Origin: Petrolisthes cinctipes
Taxonomy: Eukaryota > Arthropoda > Malacostraca > Decapoda > Porcellanidae
Assembly: GCA_033782935.1 (NCBI GenBank)
Contig: JAWQEG010000622.1
Location: 124,001-188,000, forward strand
Direction: 5' to 3'
DNA: 64,000 nt
This document shows, one piece after another, positions 11,957 to 23,261 of the stretch. The translations under genes were made by a program, and so were the position numbers. The notes beneath the pieces were generated by a model. That model saw nothing but the letters and a program-made list of their open reading frames with translations, made no database searches and was not told where the DNA came from. How positions within the stretch are numbered: the stretch's first letter is position 1; every line of letters starts with the position of its first letter.

Positions 11957-13721
11957 ATTCATCTTCCCTAGGTTGAGTATGGTGGACCTCTATATGTCTC
12001 GATCTTCTATTTTTCTTCTTTTTAATCTCACCATTCAAAACCCTCAAACGTATGAGCAGGTAACAAGAGAACATGAAATACAATATGAATAATAAACTAG
12101 TCACTCATGACCAAGGGTACACAGCTACCCGTTGCAGATGGAAAAGAAGAGCAGATTCGATTACAGGATGAACATCAGATTTGTTTAACAATTCCATAAA
12201 TCTTATTTTCTCAGAATCAATATTAACAGTAGAAAAGTTTGCAGGGAGCGGAGGATGGACTTTCACAAATTCCACAGACTTATTTAGGACCAATCCAAGA
12301 TGATGCTTCGTGGCCAGAACGGTCTTAGTGTTACTTAAAAATGAACACGCAGGTGGAATTACAAACGTACCCACCTCAGACACATGTTTTGCTCCTGAAG
12401 GGCCATCTTCACAAATAATAGTTGCTCTTGCGGGCTTAGTGAAGGTATAATATGCAATGCCCTGAAAGTACGTTACATAAACATCTGAATTCCCTTTCGG
12501 TCTCCTGTACTCACAATGTATAACGGAGCTTGAAGCATCAGCCTGGATTAACGACAATTCACACTGGGATTCCTCGGGTCCTGTAAAAATAAAATTTAGA
12601 GCTCGGCACACCTTCAAATGATAATATGCTGTATGACAACCTTCTAGTTGATCCTTGGTTACTGCAACCACCAGTGAGCGATCCTGAGATGCAATAATAT
12701 AGTCATAGTCCACATTTAACATCATAATCTCCGCCCCCAACCTCATAGGAAATGGCTTCACCGACCATATGTTAAAGTGGACCTGATGTTTTGTTGGAAT
12801 GTGAATAAGAATGGTTTTGGTCGTTAAGCATGATTACAAAAGTGGATAGTAATAAGATACAGATTCCCCTTCAATGAATGGATTCAAACCATGCTTAATC
12901 CTAGCCACATCAACCACACCCTGAAGATCAACCACTGACAGAAGGTCAGCGTCTGCCTTACCCAGCGCTGCATTTCTTAGGTTATGGAGTAGTTTCCTGG
13001 TTTGAGTATTCAGTCCACTGATGTAATTTTCAACTATATTTAAATACTGATCTAGGTTCAAAACAAAAGTTGTTAAATCCAAATGTTTAGCCAACCTGTC
13101 TAATTCCTTAATGACCTCATTTGTCTTTTCAATAACTCCATTTACCTTTTTAGCCACATCAGATACCAGAGAAAACGTACTGTCTATTACCCGATTTTGT
13201 TCTTCAATAACCTGGTTTAAAATCTCCAGTCTACATCCCAGATATTCTACATCGTCACTAGTAGCTGTACCAAATAAAGTTTTAGCAATTATTCCTCCAA
13301 TGTGAAATAATCCCCTTTTTGACCTGCTATTTGTAATCTATTCATGAGCTAATTTCCCGACTTCACTTGAAAAATTGGGTAGATTCTGTTCTGAATAATT
13401 CATCATATCCCGTATTTGAAGATATGTATCTTCCAACTGTACCTTAATCTGCCGTTCCAGAGGGTAGCTCGAATTCATCAATTTACCTAGTTTAGCAAAA
13501 GACACTTCTATATCGTTATGAAATCTCAACTGGAAATCATCAACCCTTGTCCTTATATCCATCATAGTGCGAAGGTTGAGTCTTACTGTTATCACGTCCG
13601 TTACCACTTCGAGTCTCCTATCTGTACCCACTAAGGCACCCGGTTTTATATAGTCAGCCGAACCCTGGGAACTCACGAACGCCGCGACCAACACCACGCA
13701 GAACACTCCCAATGTCCTCAT
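11957..13721 (-). pseudogene. env: Errantivirus-like env (fusion glycoprotein) remnant
   Basis: A single reading frame starts at the ATG at 13721 with a hydrophobic signal peptide. It is interrupted only by three in-frame stops: TAG at 13338-13340, TAA at 12834-12836 and TGA at 12105-12107. Visible features are a dibasic furin-like cleavage motif around 13311-13328, followed directly by a Gly-rich hydrophobic fusion-peptide-like segment, then heptad-like helical sequence at 12834-13230. A Cys-containing ectodomain spans 12105-12761. A hydrophobic transmembrane-like stretch lies just past the TGA (about 12045-12104), before a basic tail ending near 11957. This order matches the F-like Env of insect and crustacean errantiviruses, which would mediate membrane fusion. 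The ATG lies 30 nt after the integrase stop. With three stops the copy is defective as written. Confidence 0.8.
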
Positions 13722-13750
13722 GATTGTCTGTGAACAAATTCAATATTAGT

Positions 13751-14935
13751 TTATTTTGCAAGATATTTTTCTGATCTTAGTTGCATTCTTGGCTCATGTT
13801 CAGACTCCGTTTCTATTCCCACTTGGATCATTTCTTTTGGAACCTTCTTTATCCGATCTATGTGTACCTGATGATCAGTATCTGTTATATTATCATGAAC
13901 TATTAACTTGTTTCCCAGTACCTTGTTTACAATGCATGGACCCTTGAATTTAGGAGATAGTTTACCCTGCCTCTCTGGAGTTTTTACCATTACCACATCT
14001 CCTTCCTTAATATCTACTTCCCTAGCAATCTTATGTTGCTTTGCAATATGTTCTGCCCGTGAGGCCTCCAAATGCTTTCTTACTTCCTGGTGAATAGTTG
14101 CAAATGCGTGTCCCTGGACACTCACATAGTCATCTACATTGTACACAGGGCCTTGTCTCCCAACCAATATATCATATGGTAGAACCTTATCCTCACCATA
14201 TATAATATAATGTGGTGTCTTGCCCAGTGAAGAATGTATGGAACTATTAATACAGGCGATTACCTGGCATAACCAATCTTCCCAGCCTGTTTGAATTGAT
14301 CCTGCCAGATGTCTAAGTACCTTCAAAATTTTCCTATTTACTCTCTCCACCATACCATTACTTTGAGGATGGTATGCAACCGTGAACACCTGCTTAATAT
14401 TGTAGAGCTTACAGATTTCTTCTAGGACACTATTTCTAAATTCCGTCCCATTGTCTGACAAGAGCACACGGGGTATAGTGTATGTACGAAACAATAAGTT
14501 TACTAATGCATGAACAATGGATTGAGCTGATTTATCTTGCAGAGGGACTAACACAACAAACCTACAGAAGTGATCCACACATGTCAACAAATACTTTGAT
14601 CCTTGATGACTAGTAGGTAGCTGCAACACATCTATGGCTACCACATCCCAAGGTTTAGCAGGACTTGGAAATGTTTGCAGAGGAGCGGGTGGTCGCGTAG
14701 TTCCTTTATTTCTCGCAGACGACACACATTTCTTAATATGGTTTTCTATGTCCTTCCGCATTTTCAACCAGAAATACCGCGATCTAGCTTCTCCTAGACA
14801 AGCGTCCCTCCCTTTATGACAAACAAAAATAACTCGTGTGTATTCCAGCACATAGAGTATAATATCGTATCTACAGTATGATACCCCGTTTGTTTCTGAA
14901 GGCTTGGCTGGCCCTGATAACTGTGGACTTCTCAA
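13751..14935 (-). CDS. Gypsy-type integrase (3' end of pol), 5' truncated
   Basis: Open for 394 codons, with no ATG needed because the frame is the tail of a polyprotein. It would insert element cDNA into chromosomes. The N-terminal zinc-binding region is damaged: in the C-x2-C position near residues 70-74 the second Cys is Ala. The catalytic core is complete in pattern, with D102, D161 and E197 (D-D-35-E spacing) and the expected DNGTEF and HPQSNG boxes. The C-terminal part (about 310-394) has the GDVVMVKTP / KFKGP chromobarrel-like region of the GPY/F type. It is followed 30 nt later by env on the same strand. Upstream of 14935 no RT was found on this strand, so the element is truncated or was rearranged. 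Confidence 0.88.
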   Translation of the reverse strand: MRSPQLSGPAKPSETNGVSYCRYDIILYVLEYTRVIFVCHKGRDACLGEARSRYFWLKMRKDIENHIKKCVSSARNKGTTRPPAPLQTFPSPAKPWDVVAIDVLQLPTSHQGSKYLLTCVDHFCRFVVLVPLQDKSAQSIVHALVNLLFRTYTIPRVLLSDNGTEFRNSVLEEICKLYNIKQVFTVAYHPQSNGMVERVNRKILKVLRHLAGSIQTGWEDWLCQVIACINSSIHSSLGKTPHYIIYGEDKVLPYDILVGRQGPVYNVDDYVSVQGHAFATIHQEVRKHLEASRAEHIAKQHKIAREVDIKEGDVVMVKTPERQGKLSPKFKGPCIVNKVLGNKLIVHDNITDTDHQVHIDRIKKVPKEMIQVGIETESEHEPRMQLRSEKYLAK

Positions 14936-15317
14936 ATACTTGACATGGAGTAAACCTCACATTCCTCTTTGACGTGATGAAGCAACAGCTGTATAAACTT
15001 TATTATCTCCCAGTATTTTATTTCTTATATTTGATTTTTTTCATTTTAGAACACATGTAGGCCACAGGGTATTGATTATAATTTGATATTATTAAACATT
15101 TATTATTCAAATAATTGTCAACTACCACATAACTGCAAGGACCACAACCAGTCTCTCCGATTATATGCTGCTGGCTCGTTGTTTTATTTGTAGGTTGAGG
15201 ATTCGAAAAACTGAATCTACCCACGCCCCTCCACTAATCCCAATTCCCAATGTGTTAGTGAATTAATGTTATTGAGGCCCAGGGGGGCTGGACAAAATAT
15301 TAGACCCATATTGTAAT
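14936..15317. other. No gene recognised
   Basis: Spacer between the integrase fragment and the 3' end of LINE-A. It contains only a small frame (15018-15224) without domain features. Confidence 0.5.
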
Positions 15318-18020
15318 ATATTTTTATTTTTATTTTTTTTTTATTCATTGTGCCGTAGCGTCAGTCAACAGTATGGATCTGTGATGGAGGAAGTCGCTGT
15401 TTCTATGTGTTCTAAACCAACTGCCGCTGTAGAGAAGGCAGCTCCGACTTGGAAGTAGGTGTAAAGCTCACATTAGGTGTTGGTAGCATCCATGGAGGGG
15501 GCCCTGGGGGGACGTCTGCAACCACTATATCTATATTAAGACCACGGAGCATAGAGGAAACAGACCTTATAAGAGTACGTCCAGCAGGCAGTATGGGAGG
15601 GACAGGGAAGTTTGGTCTAAGAGAAGTCCTGACTAACTGAGATTAATGGGGTGAAAGATGTGGGAAATGGAGGCACTTGACAGTGAAGCAAGTAACATTA
15701 CAATAAATTCTCTCGATTAATGGGGGAAGACGCAACTCACGCTGCATGTTCAATATCCTGGTCGACATTGGACAGCCAAGAATTATTCTCATTGCTCTAT
15801 TCTGAAATTTGTCTAAAGTTTCCAGAGTAGCCCTAGGAAGTTGAATCAAAGCAGGGGAGAGGTAATCAACAACTGAACGGATAAAAGTAATATAGATGGT
15901 CCTGGCTACTGGGATGGAGATGCCCGAGGAGTTGTTAGAGAGCCATTGAAGTGGTGTAAGTTGGCGCTCCAGACGACCCAATAAGTCCTGGACAATGGGA
16001 TGGTCTTGAGGTCTGGCAGGGACAATCGGCCAAATATTGACTAGCGAGCCCAGGTAGCAGTACTGGGAACACATGGGAATGACAGTCCCTCCAATGGTGA
16101 ACACTGGCCGAGCTTGAGGAAGGCGGCAGGTGAATATTCTGCTCTTATCTGGGGAGACAATAATGCCACAATGAGAGGAGGCCACAGAGAAGGAGTCTAG
16201 AAACCGCTGGAGATCCCTTGGTGAGGTAGAATGAACACAGATATCATCAGCATAGCACGTAATTGTAGTTCCAGGAATATCAAGGAGAGAAGTGAGCAAC
16301 CGATGCATCAGAATATTAAATAACAATGGGCTGAGAACACCCCCTTGAGGCGTACCAAGATGAAAACTGCGCAAAGGACTTACCGCACCACTGAAAAATT
16401 CACGGGAGGTCCTGTTACTCAGGTAGCCCCGAATCCACCGTTGTAGACTACCCTTTATCCCAAAGTCAACCAGTTGATCCAAAATTACATCTCTATTAGC
16501 AACATCGAAGGCACTTCGAAAGTCAATGAAGGCCACCACACTGTCCTTGGAAAGGCGAGAGTACAGGTCGACTAGGCAGTGGTGTGTGCTCCGCTGGGGA
16601 AGGAAACCAAACAGCCATGGAGTAAGGCGATCCTGCAGTCTGTACATGAGACGATTGAGTAAGATTCTCTCCATAACCTTACAAAAACAGGAAGTGAGGG
16701 AAATATGCCTGAACTTAGCAGTGCCAGGCTTAGGGATGGGTATTATTGTGCTGCTGGTCCAGGTCCGGGGTACATAACTGTCACGAAGACAAAGATTGTA
16801 CAATCGAAGTAGAGGGTTCCTAGGAACTTGTTGAAGTAGGCGCAGCACAGCATAAGTAATACCATCATCACCAGGGGAAGAAGCTCTACCCTGAGAGAGA
16901 GCATGGCGCAACTCCTCCCCAGTTATCTCCTCTGCATCATCGTCATCATCTTGCAACAGAGCAGACATTAGACGAAGCCGATGGCCAGCAGCACGGGAAG
17001 CGAGTGGATCTTGTATGTGGATGGGTAGACTGGCTGGGGTAGATTGTTCTGACCAGGCATCGACAAGTTGTTGGGCATAGTCGGCGGGAGTGTGATGACG
17101 AGCAGTGGATGGTGTCTTTTTAACAACCCGACGGATAATGTGCCACATAGAAGCCACACTTGTTTGCTGGTTGGTGCTGTCTGTGAACTGCTGCCAAGAC
17201 TCAGTGTGAGCACACTCCTGCAAGGCGACTAAAGCGTCTCTAGACATCTGGTAACGATGGAGGAGGTCAGGGGTTGGGTTTGCTTGAAACAATAGGCCAT
17301 CACGTTCAGCCTCCTCCTTTGCCTCCTGTATACGTGCATCCAGCGTCCAGGAGTGGGCAGTATGGCGATGCTGGAGATGTGGCCGCGAGACGTATAGCCT
17401 ATAAAGGTCAGAGTACAACTGTTCAGCTGACGATATGTCAAATGTAGAAAATACATGGGCCATAAATAAGATGTAAGTCGGGCAATATTTAGGGGGCACA
17501 GCAATACGCAAACGAGTGACTGAAGTACTTGACCCAGTAGATAGAGAATAATGAAACTGAAGAGTGATGTGATCAGAGAATAAGTCTGGCACGGAGGAGC
17601 ACTGGACCTGAAATGCTATCAGGCCAGAAGAGAGGATGTAATCCAGAGTACCTCCCCGGCAATGAGTGGCACCGCCAGTGTCCTAGTGTGTCAGATGATG
17701 CTTGCGGATGTATGAAAGGAGACGAACACCATTACGATTAATAGAGCCAGAACCATCACCCAAATCAGAATGCCGAGCATTAAAATCTCCCATATACACC
17801 ATACCACGCACTGTTGGAGAAGGAAGAGCATCAAGAGGGAGTCTAGCTGGGGCAGAATAGACATTGCATAATTGGAGTGCTCCATTCCCAGGTAGAACCT
17901 CAAATAGCTGAAAGGTCATGTCAGGATCAGTGGAGGTACGGAGAAGGCGATGTGGCAATGAGCTATGTATGTAAGTCAGGAGACCATTCCTTACCAGATG
18001 AACATATGGCACATAACCTT
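15318..18020 (-). pseudogene. LINE-A ORF2 (endonuclease + reverse transcriptase), nearly open
   Basis: Non-LTR retrotransposon ORF2 read on the minus strand. The endonuclease part (17603-18012) has a GDFNARH box, GGTLDYIL, and the SDH motif near 17575. A TAG at 17683-17685 is the only break before 590+ codons of reverse transcriptase. The RT shows FIDFRSAFD, TPQGGVLSP and CYADDI. A TAA at 15643 is followed in frame by about 75 more codons of the usual Pro-rich linker to near 15415. A T-rich block at 15318-15342 (A-rich on the sense strand) marks the likely 3' end. No RNase H was found. The 5' end, including the first part of the endonuclease, is missing at 18020, where a TIR element begins. 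The clade is probably I/Jockey-like. Only two stops in 800 codons suggests fairly recent inactivation. Confidence 0.88.
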
Positions 18021-18607
18021 GTACCGGTTATAACTACATATATCTACATATAATATACCTACATATACCTAGTGAGTCATATACCATGTACCCTCACATG
18101 ATCTCTCAAACTAGCTGACCTAGACTAGATCTGATCATGGGAACCAAGCTTCCTCAGCAATAAGTGACGTCACAAGTCACGGGGTACAACACAGAGAGCT
18201 CCTACTGTGTACCTCCTATACGGTAGTAAGCTAGAGATAACCGATCGCTACACAGGGGTCTCATAACCATCTCTCTCTCTTTAAAGTTAGCTCCTAAGCC
18301 TAACTTAACCCTTTTGTGAAATCTGTACTACCACTTGGGTTATTAATAAAATCTTGTTAAACCAAGACAAGGTGTGCTAACTCTCCTTACCATAATAAAC
18401 ACCTAACCTATTCTAAAAATATACTCCGAAGAGACAAAAGCCTACCACACTACAACAACAACAACAACAACGACATCAACTAGACTGATTTGTGTAGTGA
18501 CCGCTCCACTAGCACATATTTAGAGATCATGTGAGGGTACATGGTATATGACTCACTAGGTACATGTAGGTATATTATATGTAGATATATGTAGTTATGA
18601 CTGGTAC
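18021..18607. mobile_element. TIR element, 587 bp with ~86-nt inverted repeats
   Basis: 18021-18106 and 18522-18607 are inverted copies with only a few mismatches. Both ends begin GTACC and contain ATAACTACATATATC and ACCATGTACCCTCAC. The interior has no transposase. A CAA run lies near 18454-18470. It abuts the truncated 5' end of LINE-A. A target duplication is not clear. Superfamily unassigned. Confidence 0.82.
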
Positions 18608-19061
18608 TTTAATAAGAAAAGAACCAAAAGAAAAAAGAGAAGATAGGAGAAGTGAAGTGAAGGAGTGATAGAAGAAGGAAGTGAAGGACAGTCGAGTCAG
18701 CACAGCAAGCTAGCCTCGCTAACCGTCCTTCGCTACCACACACTGGTTGCATCATCCTACCACTCGTCATCACTATCACACTACCAGCACTATACTACTA
18801 CTCTACCACACGAGCAGTACTACCACTACTACTATACTTACACTACAGTATAGCCTAGTGAGGTGAATACTTCAACTTCTACTACAGTGAGAGACTATAT
18901 TAGCAGCTCAAATAAACTACAGCGATTTTTTTTTTCTGGCCTATCGACCGTGGTGTTGGTCATTAAGGCCTTTTATTTTAATTTTTATTTATTTATTTAT
19001 TTTTTTAATTTTATTTATTATTATTTTAATTTTAACTTTTAGCATATTATTTTTATGCATA

Positions 19062-19115
<54 letters not shown>

Positions 19116-19419
19116 ATTGAAACTTAAAACTAAACATATATAATAATTTTTCTATTTTGTACTTTTATACAAATAAAATATTTCTTAATTTAACATCCTA
19201 GCTAATAAACTAATCTATGTACCTACTCAACCAATAGCTAACTAGACTAATACCTATTCCAGCCAATCGCTAAACCTGGACAGACAAATCGCTAAACCTA
19301 TATTAGACAATCGCTAAACCTAGCTAATACATCATAATTTACAATATATACAAAACATAATTTATAACATTCATAATTGAAAAATATACATACAAAATGG
19401 TAACAATAGTAATAAAAAG
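18608..19419. repeat. Low-complexity stretch with ATT array and short tandem repeat
   Basis: TAC/CACT-rich sequence at 18765-18850 is followed by a T/AT-rich region. A near-perfect ATT microsatellite spans 19063-19114. Three spaced copies of AATCGCTAAACCT occur between about 19264 and 19320. No gene seen. Confidence 0.7.
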
Positions 19420-19716
19420 TCACATCACTCTGATCAGTTCGGTCTCCCTCAAGAAAGTCATCAATTTATCAGTCACATCACCACCCCCATCACATAAGAG
19501 AGCTGAGAGTGTGAAGGGGACTTTTACTGCATCACAGTAACTTATGAGGGAAGCACGTTCCCCCACAAATCGCCGATAATGCAGGATGATATGACTGATA
19601 GATAACACCGCATTGCAGGTGTTACAATGCGGTGGAAAACGTTTGTCTATATATGGTTCTATGTGTGTTATCCTGGTGCAGTTGGTTCTTAATCTTGCGA
19701 GGATTCTTTCTTCCAA
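19420..19716 (-). pseudogene. LINE C-terminal fragment (Cys/His knuckle region)
   Basis: 98 codons resembling the end of RNase H-containing LINE ORF2 proteins: an RLRTnCTRITH segment, then C-x2-C and a downstream ISHIIL segment of a degenerate zinc knuckle. It is head-to-head with LINE-B (19722 on +), so it belongs to another copy. RT and RNase H parts are missing. Confidence 0.72.
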
Positions 19717-19721
19717 ACAGT

Positions 19722-20124
19722 TCCCTCTCCCTCTATTTTATTGGGTGAATTTAATGGTTGTCATCCTCATTGGGGAGACAGTTCGGTCATCCCCAGGGGT
19801 GTTTTATTAGCTTCTTTTATTGAGGATGAGGGATTAAGGGTTTTAAATATGGGAGATGTTACATATAATAATAGCCTTACTGGGACTTTTACCCCCATTG
19901 ACATTTCCCTCTGGTCACCCAGTGCTCTGGTGGATTTTACTTGGAGTGTGTTGCCCGATTTTTATGGTAGTGACCACTTCCCTATTCTCTTGGAAAATAA
20001 CAGGTATGAACCGCAGTCTCATCTTCCTAGGTGGAGATTAGAGAAGGTTGACTGGCAGTGTTTTAGAAAGCTAAATTCTTTAGTCTCTTCTGTAGCAGAT
20101 TTTGTAGCTCTGACGAGGCTGTAA
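19722..20124 (+). pseudogene. LINE-B endonuclease fragment
   Basis: Second half of an apurinic-like endonuclease (the enzyme that nicks target DNA). It has GEFNGCHPHWGDS, where Glu replaces the usual Asp of GDFN, and ends with the YGSDHFPI box that carries the catalytic His. The N-terminal half is missing and the frame is lost after about 20124 through stops and shifts. Confidence 0.82.
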
Positions 20125-20138
20125 CATATTTCACTGAT

Positions 20139-21540
20139 ATGCTCCACTCTGCTGCTTTCAACTCTATCCCTAAAATTTCTGGAAACTTTCCCAAACATCC
20201 TGTCCCTTGGTGGTCACCAGTCTGCACCACTGCTGTGTTGGAGAAGCACACTGCTTTCTCTCACCTTCATCACAATTGTGGGGACCCAACTCTTTCCGAG
20301 GTGTTCCAACGGGCAAGAGCTCGGGCTAGATGAGTTTTAAAATAGGCACGACATGCATCTTGGAAGGCCTATGTGTCTTCAATCAATACTTAAACCCCAC
20401 TCACCCAAGTGTTCAGGAGAGTCCGTAAGATGGCGGGGAAGTTTTCTCCTAGTTCTCCACCTGTTCTTAAGGTCAATGGAATTAAGATCATGGATGGTTT
20501 TACAGTGGCCAACACCATGGCAGAGGCTTTTGCTAGAGTCTCCAGCCGTGACTCTGGACCTCTGTCTGGCTGTCAAGCATGAGTTGGGAGCCCAGGAGCA
20601 CACTGTCCTGGATTTCTTGGGGAAGGAGAATGAATGTTATAACCATGCATTCACCATGAGAGACCTGCACTCTGCTTTCTCTCTCTGCGGCGACACTTCT
20701 CCTGGGCCAGACAACATCCCAGATGCAATGTTGCGACACTTGGGTGAGGAGGCGGTCTCATTTCTTTTAGCTTTATATAACAGAATATGGCTGGAGGGTG
20801 TCTTCCCTTCTGAGTGGAGGGTTGCTACCATCCTTCCTTTCCCCAAGCCAGGCAAGGACTCTAGTGTTGCCCTCAATTACCGACCAATTTCCTTGACCTC
20901 CTGGCTCTGTAACCTGTTTGAGAAGATGGTGAATGTCAGACTGGTATACTTCTTGGAACGGGGTGATTTTTTGTCTTCGTCCCAGTCTGGTTTTCGTAAA
21001 CATCTTTCCACTACAGACGCTCTGGTCAGGTTGGAAGCTGCTGCATGTGAGGATTTTGCACGACATCAACACCTTGTCTGTGTATTCTTTGATTTAGAGA
21101 AAGCCTATGACACTACTTGGTAATATGGCATCTTGCAGCAACTCCATGTAAATGGCCTGAGGGGTCGCGTTCCACGCTTTCTTAAGGAGTTTCTCAGTGG
21201 TCGCAGTTTTTCTGTGAGAGTTGGTACAGCCCTCTCAGCATCTGTTGCACAGGAGGAGGGCATCCCCCAGGGAAGCGTCTGCAGAGTCACATTGTTTGCA
21301 GTGGCAATTAATGCCATTGCCTCATCCCTTCCGGACAGTATAGCCAACTCGATGTACATTGATGACCTCCATCTGGTTTGCTGCTTCCCATATGTCAGTG
21401 GTGGAGCGGCGCATGTAGCTTGCCCTTGACAGGGTGTCACGTTGGACTGGTTCACATGGGTTTCGATTTTCTCCTTCCAAGACAGTTGCTATGCACTTCT
21501 GCCGCATCCGAGGCGTCCACCCCGATTCGGACCTATTTAT
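20139..21540 (+). pseudogene. LINE-B reverse transcriptase, N-terminal and palm
   Basis: The RT is recognisable over several frames. A linker at 20139-20600 has multiple stops. The fingers/palm lie at 20640-21120, with PGPDNIPDAML, NYRPISLTSW, SQSGFRKHLST and FFDLEKAYDTTW. A TAA at 21121 interrupts it. The palm resumes at 21133-21429 with IPQGSVCRVTLF and a YIDDL catalytic box. LINE-C begins just after an HPDSDLFM-type segment. Confidence 0.85.
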
Positions 21541-23059
21541 GTTTTTTTTTTTTATATATATCAAAAAGATGAGGACCAAAGGGCATGGAAGGCCATGGGC
21601 CCCCTCACCGTCCTCATCTGCATAGTAGTTAGTGGGAGTGTCCAAAATCATGTCCAATTTCGTTTGAGATACCTAGACACATTGCGTTTGAAGGAACATA
21701 AGTCGTAGTAAGGTGGAAAGATGGATGAAGGTAGAGTGTTCCAGAGTTGACCAGTTGTGTATATGAAAGACTGAGAGTACCGGTTAACTCTTGCATTTGG
21801 GAGTTGGATAGAAAAGGGGTGAGAACGAGAAGCTTGACGAGCGATGCATGCTCTCCTGGGGGGAGGAAGCATACATTGAGAGAGTTCAGAAGAGCAATGT
21901 CCAGTGTAATAGCGATAGAAGAAAGTGATGCAACATTGCGGCGAAGAGCGAAGAGGTTGTAGTGAATCAGTAAGAGGAGGAGATTTTATGAGACGAAAGG
22001 CCTTTGACTCCACCTTGTCCAGGAGTGTTGTAAATGTTGATCCACCCCACACATGAGAGCCATACTCCATACAGGGGTGGATGAGACCCCTGTACAGAGA
22101 CAGTAACTGTGCGGGAGTGAAGTATTCACGGAATCTGCGCAGCACACCTAACTTCTTTCAGGTGGTTTTAGCTAGAGAGGTAATGTGATCTCTCCAAGAG
22201 AGATTGTGAGAGAAAGATACTCCAAGAATATTAAGGGAGGGCGAAAGGTCAAGTTGTGTATCGTTGAAGGAGCGGGGATAGTCATCAGGAAGATTATTAC
22301 AAGTTGAAAGATGAAGGAACTGTGTTTTAGAGGCATTAAAAACAACAAGGTTCTTTCTGCCCCAGTTAGAAATGAGGGAAAGATCAGAAGTCAGGCGTGC
22401 TACTGCATTTTCACGTGATGTGGAGAGGAGCTGCTGGGATGGACGGTTGTCGAATTGAGTAGAGTAGTGTAGGATGGAATCATCGGCATAGGAGTGAATA
22501 GGGGAAGAGGTACAGGTAAGAAGATCATTAATAAAGAGGAGAAAGAGGGTGGGTGATAGAACAGAACCCTGAGGAACACCACTATTAATAGACATGGAAG
22601 AAGAACAGTGACCATCTACAACAGCAGCTATAGAACGGCCAGAAAGGAAATCCGAGATAAAGGTGCAGAGAGAGGGATTAAAGCTTTGTGCCAGACTCTA
22701 TGAAAAGCTTTGGATATGTCGAGGGCAACAGTAAAAGTTTCACCAAAGTTCCGAAAAGAGGATGACCATGAGTCAGAAAGGAGGGATAGAAGATCGCCAG
22801 TAGAGCGTCCCTGACGGAAACCATACTGACGATCTGAAAGAAGGTCGTGACAAGTAAGGTGCTTATGAATTTTGGAGTTAAGAATAGATTCGAAGACTTT
22901 AGATAGACATGAGGTCAAAGCAATGGGGCGATAGTTGGAGGGTTGGGAGTGGTCTCCTTTCTTCAGAACAGGTTGGATCAGAGCAAACTTCCAACTAGAA
23001 GGAAAAGTGTTAGATGATAGACATAGACAGAACAGTTTGCCTAGGCAGGGTGTCAGCAC
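21541..23059 (-). pseudogene. LINE-C (Jockey/CR1-like RT), inserted in LINE-B
   Basis: Antisense to its host. RT starts within NYRPIALTSCLSKVFE (22940-22900), continues through QYGFRQGRSTGDLL and VALDISKAFHRVWH, shifts frame near 22640-22700, then shows INSGVPQGSVLSP and HSYADDSI (22590-22460). A stop at 22158 separates the thumb (GLIHPCMEYGSHVWGG, 22085-22040). The C-terminus ends near 21648, with an A-rich tail on the sense strand (T run at 21541-21552). The 5' end is truncated, and no RNase H is present. I found no clear target duplication. LINE-B sequence resumes at about 23060 with VEETCFFGLLFDK. Confidence 0.86.
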
Positions 23060-23261
23060 GGAAGCACTGTATTGTCATCGGATACATTGTGTCGAGGAGA
23101 CTTGCTTTTTTGGTCTCCTTTTTGACAAACGTTTGACTTGGATTCCCCACTTACGTTCACTTAAGGTCTCTTGCCTCAAGGCTCTTAACCTGTTGAGGGT
23201 CCTGGGCCATATGTCCTGGGGGGCTAATCAGGCCACCCTCCTCCGTCTATACCATGTTCTT
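23060..23261 (+). pseudogene. LINE-B RT thumb segment
   Basis: Short host segment between the two nested LINEs. It reads ETCFFGLLFDKRLTWIPH and continues to LRLYHVL, where LINE-D was inserted. Its frame joins directly to the sequence after 23979. Confidence 0.85.
23245..23261 (+). repeat. 17-bp target-site duplication, left copy
   Basis: GTCTATACCATGTTCTT, repeated exactly at 23963-23979, flanks LINE-D. Confidence 0.93.

Noticed and set aside
12105..12761. Possible host gene of 218 codons
   Set aside because: It is in the same frame as the upstream signal peptide and cleavage-site segments, separated by single stops, and follows an integrase; it is the env remnant.
19420..20124. Twin-primed 5' inversion of LINE-B
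   Set aside because: The inverted piece encodes a C-terminal knuckle region, not the segment upstream of the LINE-B endonuclease, so it is from another copy.
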